Source: an uncultured Flammeovirgaceae bacterium
GTDB taxonomy: Bacteria; Bacteroidota; Bacteroidia; Cytophagales; Cyclobacteriaceae
Length of the DNA stretch: 16,183 nucleotides
NCBI GenBank assembly: GCA_946480685.1
Contig: CAMLLI010000010.1
Coordinates: 1-16,183, forward strand
Direction of reading: 5' to 3'
Below the pieces are notes generated by a model that saw only the letters and a program-made list of their open reading frames with translations, ran no database searches and was not told the origin of the DNA. A program made the translations under genes and the position numbers. Every line of letters begins with the position of its first letter. Positions within the stretch are counted from its first letter, which is position 1. This document shows positions 1 to 6,035 of this stretch, in pieces.

Positions 1-173
1 CTAATTTAGTGGTAAATATCCTATTTACCGCCCGTCTGACTGCGCGTGTCGAAAGTTTTTTCGATATACTTCATTACCGAGGGTCGGCTTGATTTTTTAG
101 AAGCTGCTTTTATCCGGTTCACTGTTTAAACGTTCAACAATATTTATCGGGCTTTCATATCTGAAAGCTATTC
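1..173. other. Downstream flank of GH51 gene, no gene supported
   Basis: No convincing reading frame is present on either strand. Two small inverted repeats are visible: GGTAAAT at 11-17 pairing with ATTTACC at 23-29 (loop of 5), and TCGAAA at 49-54 pairing with TTTCGA at 59-64 (loop of 4). Either could contribute to transcription ending after the GH51 gene, but neither is followed by a clear U-tract in that direction, so I do not call a terminator. Confidence 0.4.
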
Positions 174-2741
174 TCACTCCTGTTGGATGCGCAATATGGT
201 TACCGACCATGGTTTAAACATATATTCGAAGTTATTCTTAAAACCTGTAAAATTTCTTTCTACCGGGATATACTGCAACGGATGCTCCAGCGAGTTTTCA
301 GCAGCGGGCTCATCGGCAGAAAGTGTAAATGTTTTGCCAACACCCGCTATAGCTTTACCGGTTTTCAATTCGACTACTGTGCGAACAGGCTCTTTACCGG
401 CATTAACAACCTTCACGATAATTTCACCGGTTTGTTCATCGGTACCGGCTATACTAAAGAAGGTGCGCGGCTCTGTATAAGTCATCAATAGTTTTCCATC
501 GAGGTAACATTTAATCGAGGTATAGCGCACCCGTAACTCAACAGTATACCAACGATTGGTTTCGATTGGACTTTCAAGCGTAACAGGTTGCGTCACCATA
601 GCATCAGCACCATTCGTTACCATCTCAAAGGCACTCACGCGATTCCACCAGGCACCAATGTGTGCACGCAGGTAATTGTTACTGTCCTTTATGGCAATGG
701 GTATCATAAACGCATTCGGGCCACCGGTCTTTCGTGCTTTCAAACGTAATGTGTATACATCCGGCATTTTGTTTTGCAGGATAGCCATAGGCCATGCACC
801 GTCCGCGGTCTGCGCAATGATGCTGTCTCCTGCAATCCACTTTCCTCCTTCTGTTTTCCACTCGTTTTTACGATTGACGAGATCGGCTCTATAAAGAACT
901 TTCGTATTGCCCGTATCAAGTATCTGTATATCCTTAAACTCTGCGTACGTGTCCCATGTGCTTAGCCCTATATTTCCGCTATACTTCGCTACCGGAGTTG
1001 ATGTTGAGGAATGAAATGTTACCGATGTCTCAATATTCTCAGAGGCTTTATGATCGTTCATCATTTTTATAGCATAGTACGATGTACGCGCAAAGCTTGC
1101 AGCATTATCAAATCGAATGAGATTTACCGGCCAGTCGGTATCATTTATATTCTCGAGTAACGGTGCATAGCTGCTCATAGCAACAAGATCTCCGTTGCGT
1201 TCCATTCCCATAATGAATACTGCATCGTTGAGCGCTGCCAGCATATTGCCGCTGCCTACACCGCTGTTGCATGCATACTCGCCTACATATAGCTTCCAGT
1301 CTTTGCGCGGATATTTATCGTACCAGTCATGATAAATCATCGGCCAGTATACGGCTTTGTACGCATGCTCATCGACAATATCCGTCTTCGTGACGGCATC
1401 GATGGTTGGCTTGTGTACGTGTGCTATACCCGTGCTGGTTATTACTTCCAACTGCGGATACTTCTCTTTGATCGCTTTGTAAAATAGATTGAACCGTGCT
1501 GCATAGCGTGTGCCTACTTGTTCGTTTCCCACTTCTACATAGCGAAGCGGAAATGGCTTCGCATGCCCATTCTTCGCGCGCACCGCTCCCCATTTGGAAT
1601 CGGCTGGTCCAATCGCGTATTCGATGCCATCGAGTATATTTTGTACGAGTGCAGGAATCTTATCGTCCGGAAGATATACCCCGGATCGCATCTCGCACGA
1701 TACACCACAGTTAAATACATACATAGCATCGGCTCCTATATCTTCACAAAACTGCAGAAACTCGTGATAGCCTATACCATCAGAAGACCAATATCCCCAG
1801 GGACTATACGTACCCGGACGTTCTTCAACAGGCCCCAGTGATCGTTTCCATTCCGGTGCGCTCTCCGTGCTGATGCCTTCTACAAAACATCCGCCCGGCC
1901 AACGCACAAACGCAGGCTTGAGATCAGCGAGGTAATTTGCCAGATCGGTGCGCATACCATTCAGTCTGTTCCTGAATGTCTTAACAGGGAACAGCGAAAC
2001 AAAATCAAACCAGATGGTACCCGATGATCCTACGGTTAAATAAAACTTTGCTTTCGCATCGGAAGCTGTTGCTGTCAATGTACAGGTATATTTTTTCCAT
2101 GACGACTGCTTTACATTATTGAAGGTATAGGAAGCAAGCACACGACCATCCGATGCGCGTAGCGATGCCGTAACCGGTCCTTTGAATTTTGGCGCACGTA
2201 TATATACCGTGAGGTTATAGGATTCACCTTTATCAACCCGGATTCCCCAAAAACCCTCATTTACAACGGACACACTATCCGCCCCTCCGACTGATTGGAC
2301 ATCGAGCTGCAAAGCATGCGGTGTAGCAGTATGAAGCGGCACTTTCGTGGATAATGACAACGTTGCTTTTGCATTACCTGTAGCTTGCATCGACCACGCA
2401 GGCCACAACGACTTAGCTTCCCACGGCATCTTCCAGTCGCTCACTTTCTTCGTTGCAAAGTGCGGTGTACGGGGCGGTATAAGCCAACCGGAATCAAGTG
2501 TACAACCAGGAGGTATATTGCTTTCTTCAAAACCTCTGTTCTGAATAAGCTCAGCATACAGACCGCCTTCTCCCCCGTGACTTATCTCGTCGAAAAATAT
2601 ACCGTGCAAACGTGAAGATACTTTTGCTCCGGGGTGTCCCGTGTCTACTACCAATGTCGCATCTTGTGCTATTGAACGTAGCGGCAACATGAACAAGGTA
2701 ACATATATTACAAATTGGAGATGCGGCACGACATACTTCAT
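174..2741 (-). CDS. Secreted alpha-L-arabinofuranosidase, GH51
   Basis: This 855-aa protein should release terminal alpha-L-arabinofuranosyl units from arabinan, arabinoxylan or arabinogalactan side chains, outside the cytoplasm. Residues 1-26 form a signal peptide ending in SIAQ. Residues about 130-255 look like a CBM4/9-type beta-sandwich (a segment ending IWFDFVSLFP). The GH51 barrel follows, with FVRWPGGCFVEG, then YVEVGNEQ carrying the predicted acid/base Glu407, and YVGEYACNSG carrying the predicted nucleophile Glu488, followed by the family signature MERNGDLVAMSSYAPL. A second beta-sandwich of LamG/DUF1080 type (about 586-755) interrupts the C-terminal all-beta domain, which resumes at about 756-855. 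At over 850 aa the protein is much longer than the roughly 500-aa cytoplasmic GH51 enzymes and matches the multidomain plant/Bacteroidota type. The ATG start is supported by the signal peptide right after it; there is no Shine-Dalgarno sequence. The gene is divergent from the AraC regulator. Family assignment is secure; the exact substrate is inferred. Confidence 0.93.
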   Translation of the reverse strand: MKYVVPHLQFVIYVTLFMLPLRSIAQDATLVVDTGHPGAKVSSRLHGIFFDEISHGGEGGLYAELIQNRGFEESNIPPGCTLDSGWLIPPRTPHFATKKVSDWKMPWEAKSLWPAWSMQATGNAKATLSLSTKVPLHTATPHALQLDVQSVGGADSVSVVNEGFWGIRVDKGESYNLTVYIRAPKFKGPVTASLRASDGRVLASYTFNNVKQSSWKKYTCTLTATASDAKAKFYLTVGSSGTIWFDFVSLFPVKTFRNRLNGMRTDLANYLADLKPAFVRWPGGCFVEGISTESAPEWKRSLGPVEERPGTYSPWGYWSSDGIGYHEFLQFCEDIGADAMYVFNCGVSCEMRSGVYLPDDKIPALVQNILDGIEYAIGPADSKWGAVRAKNGHAKPFPLRYVEVGNEQVGTRYAARFNLFYKAIKEKYPQLEVITSTGIAHVHKPTIDAVTKTDIVDEHAYKAVYWPMIYHDWYDKYPRKDWKLYVGEYACNSGVGSGNMLAALNDAVFIMGMERNGDLVAMSSYAPLLENINDTDWPVNLIRFDNAASFARTSYYAIKMMNDHKASENIETSVTFHSSTSTPVAKYSGNIGLSTWDTYAEFKDIQILDTGNTKVLYRADLVNRKNEWKTEGGKWIAGDSIIAQTADGAWPMAILQNKMPDVYTLRLKARKTGGPNAFMIPIAIKDSNNYLRAHIGAWWNRVSAFEMVTNGADAMVTQPVTLESPIETNRWYTVELRVRYTSIKCYLDGKLLMTYTEPRTFFSIAGTDEQTGEIIVKVVNAGKEPVRTVVELKTGKAIAGVGKTFTLSADEPAAENSLEHPLQYIPVERNFTGFKNNFEYMFKPWSVTILRIQQE

Positions 2742-2823
2742 AAAATCGGATTGTAAACGTGTATACGGATGATATATATAGCAACGTATTATGAGAGGTA
2801 TACGGAATAGCTATAATTTATTT

Positions 2824-2831
2824 CAAAGATA
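2824..2831 (-). promoter_or_regulatory. Possible -7 box of the GH51 gene
   Basis: On the minus strand this reads TATCTTTG, an exact match to the Bacteroidota -7 consensus TAnnTTTG. It would give an untranslated leader of roughly 75 bases before the ATG at 2741. I found no TTG/TTTG -33 element at the usual distance; that position is occupied by the GC-rich inverted repeat at 2834-2854. An activator-dependent promoter is possible, but this rests on one 8-base match. Confidence 0.35.
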
Positions 2832-2833
2832 TA

Positions 2834-2854
2834 GCAGCCGCTCCCTGCGGCTGC
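2834..2854. repeat. GC-rich perfect inverted repeat upstream of GH51
   Basis: GCAGCCGC (2834-2841) pairs perfectly with GCGGCTGC (2847-2854) around the loop TCCCT. The 8-bp, all-GC-rich stem stands out in an AT-rich intergenic stretch. It directly abuts the TATCTTTG box on the side where RNA polymerase or an activator would sit. It has no U-tract on the plus strand, so it is a poor intrinsic terminator for anything coming from the left. It may be an operator, or the leftover terminator of a lost gene. Confidence 0.5.
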
Positions 2855-2871
2855 CTATCCATTCTTCAATT

Positions 2872-2885
2872 AAACCAAACCAATA
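2872..2885. promoter_or_regulatory. Possible operator motif shared with GH127 promoter
   Basis: The plus strand reads AAACC, two bases, ACCAATA. The same two blocks with a three-base spacer occur at 10891-10905, upstream of the GH127 gene, in the same orientation relative to the gene. Two short blocks in direct orientation would suit an AraC-family protein, and the AraC gene lies between the two sites. The match is short and could be chance. Confidence 0.25.
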
Positions 2886-2904
2886 AATTCTACCCAATCT
2901 ATTG

Positions 2905-3139
2905 ATGCAATAAAGTAAGCTTCAAATAAAAGCGCCTGCTTTACTGATATTGACTGGTGCTAATATTATTTTATCTGCTTCTCAAGACTATAGATCGCGG
3001 GCATATTCAGGAGATATAGCCCAATATTATGCATGTGGCTTTCGGAGTACATTTTAAATTCTATAACGCAGAAACTGCACGTGCCAACGTGGATTTCTCT
3101 AACGTCCAGATCGGGAGGCAAACATCAAAATTAAGCTGA
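2905..3139 (+). pseudogene. Apparent remnant of a secreted protein gene
   Basis: Two frames together look like the two ends of one lost gene. Frame A begins with ATG CAA and an immediate in-frame TAA (2911-2913). It then stays open from 2914 to 3054 and reads like a signal peptide, with a Lys, the hydrophobic run APALLILTGANIILSA and a cleavage-like SASQ-D, ending at TAA 3055-3057. Frame B is open from 3020 to the TGA at 3137-3139 and reads GVHFKFYNAETA followed by NVDFSNVQIGRQ. That resembles the C-terminal strand of a concanavalin-like or beta-sandwich module, as in GH43-type secreted glycosidases. The two frames overlap out of phase, as expected after a large internal deletion plus a point stop. 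This is an interpretation of short segments without a database search; an unrelated chance open frame remains possible. Confidence 0.3.
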
Positions 3140-3174
3140 TTTTAGCTTTCATTGATACTATTTTATCCCGACTC

Positions 3175-3206
3175 TTGAATTTCATTAAATAATTATGAAT
3201 ATTTTG
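3175..3206 (+). promoter_or_regulatory. Weak promoter candidate for the AraC gene
   Basis: TTG at 3175-3177 is followed after 22 bases by TATTTTG at 3200-3206, one base short of the Bacteroidota -7 consensus TAnnTTTG. It would start transcription about 10-15 bases before the ATG at 3230. The match is imperfect and the surrounding DNA is AT-rich, so confidence is low. Confidence 0.28.
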
Positions 3207-3229
3207 TACTGATTGAATTTTACCCACCT

Positions 3230-4093
3230 ATGAAAATTCTACCGTTCAAAATTCCCAAGACTTCGCAGGAGTCTTTTCGTTTGCAGGAGGATCGCGAACC
3301 ACACTTTTACGATTACCTGCATCAGCATCCGGAGGTTCAACTTACGTTGATTCTGAGCAGCGAAGGAAAAGTTATAGCAGGTGATTATATAGGAGCGTTC
3401 AAACCCGGTGATATATTTCTGATTGGTCCGAACCTGCCACATGTATTCAGGAACGACTCGCGCTACTACGAGCAGGCCGATCTATCCATTGCACATTCCT
3501 ATACGGTATTCTTCGAATGGCAATCGTTTGGAGAAAAATTCTTATCGCTACCGGAATTGAAGCGATTGCAGGAATTCACAAAAATATCCGAACGCGGCCT
3601 ATATATTAAAGACCCGGTTCGCAGTCGCATATCGCAGTTGATGAAGCAATTGTTTCGAACAAGCGAAATGGACCGCCTTATCGTATTGCTCAAGATCCTG
3701 AATATACTTTCGCATGCTGATAGTATCGATCCGCTGGCATCGTCTGGTATATATAATGAGTTTGATGAGATCGATGGCAAGAAACTCGCAGATGTATACC
3801 GGTTCACGATGAATGAGTATCATCGTAAAATTCATCTGGATGAAGTTGCTGATATCGCCAACATGACGACTAATTCATTCTGCCGATACTTCAAAAAACG
3901 TACGCGTAAATCATATATAGACTTCCTTACGGAGATTCGAATTGGACAGGCCCGAAAATTACTCCAACAAAACGATCTGAGTATTTCGCAGATATGCTTT
4001 GAAGTGGGCTTCAATAATCTCTCGAACTTCAATCGTAAATTCCGGGAGCTGTGCGAGATTACGCCTACGGAGTTTAGGAGGTCGCAGGGGTGA
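3230..4093 (+). CDS. AraC-family transcriptional regulator with cupin domain
   Basis: This is a 287-aa cytoplasmic DNA-binding protein, a normal length for the family. Residues about 20-90 form a cupin-type sensor domain, with HFYDYLHQHPE, then FKPGDIFLIGPNLPHVF, the usual beta-barrel with clustered histidines (His25, His31, His33) that binds a small ligand. Residues about 197-285 carry the double helix-turn-helix of AraC/XylS proteins: LDEVADIANMT, then FCRYFKKRTRKS, and the second helix pair ISQICFEVGFNNLSNFNRKF with the terminal ITPTEFRR. It sits between the GH51 gene and the GH127/GH146 genes, so the most economical inference is that it controls them in response to arabinose or an arabino-oligosaccharide. 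The ligand cannot be read from the sequence. The ATG has no Shine-Dalgarno sequence; its upstream bases read CCACCT, the opposite of one. Confidence 0.92.
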   Translation: MKILPFKIPKTSQESFRLQEDREPHFYDYLHQHPEVQLTLILSSEGKVIAGDYIGAFKPGDIFLIGPNLPHVFRNDSRYYEQADLSIAHSYTVFFEWQSFGEKFLSLPELKRLQEFTKISERGLYIKDPVRSRISQLMKQLFRTSEMDRLIVLLKILNILSHADSIDPLASSGIYNEFDEIDGKKLADVYRFTMNEYHRKIHLDEVADIANMTTNSFCRYFKKRTRKSYIDFLTEIRIGQARKLLQQNDLSISQICFEVGFNNLSNFNRKFRELCEITPTEFRRSQG

Positions 4094-4107
4094 TTTTTTG
4101 AAATAGG

Positions 4108-4142
4108 AGTAAGAAGTAAGAAGTAAGAAGTAAGAAGTAAGA
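4108..4142. repeat. Five perfect tandem copies of heptamer AGTAAGA
   Basis: The unit AGTAAGA is repeated five times without a mismatch, starting 15 bp after the stop codon of the AraC gene and lying in a gap between two convergent genes. Because 7 is not a multiple of 3, the five TAA triplets fall in all three plus-strand frames. This is a simple tandem repeat, not a CRISPR array, since there are no spacers. Confidence 0.9.
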
Positions 4143-4153
4143 ATAAATCCATT

Positions 4154-4190
4154 GCACGGAGTACGCAGAGAAGACACCAAGGTTACTAAG
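4154..4190. repeat. Degenerate CACGGAG/CGCAGAG-type repeat element
   Basis: The bases CACGGAG, TACGCAGAG, AAGACACC and AAGG follow each other and look like a decayed repeat of the CACGGAG-CACAGAG kind, which I recall from intergenic DNA of many environmental bacteria. The recognition is from memory and the copy here is short, so treat it as tentative. Confidence 0.3.
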
Positions 4191-4214
4191 TGTTATTCTT
4201 CTTCTGATTTTTTT

Positions 4215-4256
4215 CGGATAACGACTAACGATTAACTTATAACGGATAACAACTAC
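4215..4256. repeat. Degenerate heptad array with TAA every 7 bp
   Basis: The stretch parses into six 7-mers: CGGATAA, CGACTAA, CGATTAA, CTTATAA, CGGATAA and CAACTAC. Five of the six end in TAA. The first 13 bases recur 28 bp (four units) later with one mismatch. It uses the same period and the same TAA core as the perfect array at 4108-4142, and ends 4 bp before the stop codon of the DUF885 gene. Confidence 0.7.
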
Positions 4257-4260
4257 ACAT

Positions 4261-5958
4261 CTACGGTGCAAACTTCCATGTAGATTTATAGTCTTCCTTT
4301 AGCGGCTGATTGGTAAGTATAGCGCGCACGATCTCTACGGGGATGTTTCCTTCCTGGAGGATGCGGTCGTGAAAATCTCTCTCTGTCATTTTACCGGAGT
4401 CTACGAGTTCTTTTTTGAGACCGTAGAATTGTAGTCCTCCCACCATATAGGCAATCTGGTATAGCGGACCGTAGCTTCCCATGAACGAACGTCTTACTTC
4501 TGCAGCAGCGTTGGCGTACTCGTGTCCTACACGTTCCACCAGGAAATCTATACATTGCTGCGGAGTCATTTTACCGAGGTGATAATTGAGCGAGAAGATT
4601 ATACGCGCACATCGGTGCATACGCCAGAACAACATCCCGATACGATCTTCCTGAGTACGCGGAAAATTTTTGTCCCATAGATTGAACTCCCAGTATAGCG
4701 CCCATCCTTCAATCCAGAACGGTGTATCAAAAACATGGCGATACGGTTTATACCGTTCATTCATATACATCTGCAAGTGATGACCGGGTATTAACTCGTG
4801 CTGTACCGTAGCGCGTGAGAAGTGCGGATTATTACCGCGCATGCTCATCATCTTCTCGCGATGTTCCATGGTATAGGTAGGATACGAAATGATGATCTCC
4901 TCTCCTCCCAAAAAGAATGGATTTACCTTCTGTGCTTCCGGAGACATCATGCGCATGCGCCAGGTCTCTTTCGCCAGTGCCGGTATGGTAACAAGATTAC
5001 GCTGCTCTATAAAACGAATCGCTTCCTCGGCAAGTGAATCTACCAAAGCCGGTTGTTGTCCTGCGGGAACATAGGTGTTCTTTACTTTCTCCATCGCAGC
5101 TTTCCAGTTGTTACCGAAGCCCATGGCCTGCGAGGCTTTCAACATTTCAGCATCACACCACGCAAATTGTTTCTGCGCTATCGCGATGATCTCTTCAGGA
5201 GTATACGATATAAATTCAGTCTGCAAACTTTTTATCAACGCATCACGCCCTATAGGTCTTCCTATAATACCGCTGCCATCATCTTTGATGGAAGTATTCA
5301 CATAGTGTTTTTTGAGAAACTCTTCGTAACGCTTCAACGTAACCCACAACGTATCGTAAGGCTTTTGCACCCACCAGGTAAACTGCGGATCATATGCATT
5401 ATAAAACTCGTACGACTCTTTGAGATTTTCACGCAGTGACTTAACTACTTCTGAAGCTTCATCTGCCTTCTGCCAGCTTGCGTATGGTGTGGCTTTACTG
5501 ATCTTGTCCTGCGAAGCTTTTATAGCACCCAGCATATCGTCAAAGCTCTTGGCGAGCACCATGGCGTTGGGTGTTGCGCCTCGTCTGCGTTCACGGATAA
5601 AGGTATAGATCGGTGCAGCGAATTCTGTAACGTACGCTACTTCCTCAAAATCTTTTTGTTTGATCTTCAGGAAGTATAGCTCTTTGTCAATCTGATTTTT
5701 CAGCAATATATAGTCTACCTTTCCTTCCTGCGACAACTTATCAAATGTAACTTTCTTCAGCGCATCGTTCCAGTCACCATAGAACTTTACAAAACGGTCG
5801 TAATACTCGGCAGATTCGCGTATAGTATATTTCCGCATCAAGGCATATTTGTCAGCCTCGAACTGACTGATCATTTCATACAGCTCGTTGCCATAAACGG
5901 ATGGAATACTAACGCAGCAAAAGAATATTACCTGTAATAAAGATTTACGCAGACGCAT
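4261..5958 (-). CDS. Secreted DUF885-family zinc peptidase-like protein
   Basis: This 565-aa protein has the usual length of the DUF885 family, whose members resemble gluzincin metallopeptidases. A signal peptide occupies about residues 1-23 (hydrophobic LLQVIFFCCVSIPSVYG), so it should act in the periplasm or outside. The metal-binding signature HELIPGHHLQ is intact (His387, Glu388, His393 or His394), followed about 30 residues later by the family motif IEGWALYWE, where Glu417 is the likely third zinc ligand. Peptide hydrolysis is inferred from the family; few members have been tested. It lies 77 bp downstream of the GH146 gene on the same strand and may be co-transcribed with it, which suggests action on the peptide part of a glycosylated substrate, although general peptide scavenging is equally possible. 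The ATG is chosen because the signal peptide begins right at it. Confidence 0.88.
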   Translation of the reverse strand: MRLRKSLLQVIFFCCVSIPSVYGNELYEMISQFEADKYALMRKYTIRESAEYYDRFVKFYGDWNDALKKVTFDKLSQEGKVDYILLKNQIDKELYFLKIKQKDFEEVAYVTEFAAPIYTFIRERRRGATPNAMVLAKSFDDMLGAIKASQDKISKATPYASWQKADEASEVVKSLRENLKESYEFYNAYDPQFTWWVQKPYDTLWVTLKRYEEFLKKHYVNTSIKDDGSGIIGRPIGRDALIKSLQTEFISYTPEEIIAIAQKQFAWCDAEMLKASQAMGFGNNWKAAMEKVKNTYVPAGQQPALVDSLAEEAIRFIEQRNLVTIPALAKETWRMRMMSPEAQKVNPFFLGGEEIIISYPTYTMEHREKMMSMRGNNPHFSRATVQHELIPGHHLQMYMNERYKPYRHVFDTPFWIEGWALYWEFNLWDKNFPRTQEDRIGMLFWRMHRCARIIFSLNYHLGKMTPQQCIDFLVERVGHEYANAAAEVRRSFMGSYGPLYQIAYMVGGLQFYGLKKELVDSGKMTERDFHDRILQEGNIPVEIVRAILTNQPLKEDYKSTWKFAP

Positions 5959-6035
5959 GCACAGTGTGGTTCTTATATGCTAAAGTTAATGAGAATGCCG
6001 GAAGTTAAAAGTATATACCTGAAAAGCTTCGCGAT

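Larger units (their letters stand above)
2742..3229. other. 488-bp intergenic region between GH51 and AraC genes
   Basis: This divergent spacer is long and AT-rich. It holds, from left to right, the possible GH51 -7 box, the GC-rich hairpin, the possible operator block, the apparent gene remnant and a weak promoter candidate for the AraC gene. No intact gene is supported in it on either strand. Confidence 0.7.

Noticed and set aside
55..64. Intrinsic terminator after the GH51 gene
   Set aside because: The six T at 56-61 lie inside a small inverted repeat rather than after a stable GC-rich stem in the minus-strand direction.
4108..4142. CRISPR array
   Set aside because: The 7-bp units are directly contiguous with no spacers and there are no cas genes.
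5053..5439. 128-aa plus-strand frame inside the DUF885 gene
   Set aside because: It is antisense to a well-supported gene, has no recognisable domain or start context, and is typical of shadow frames.
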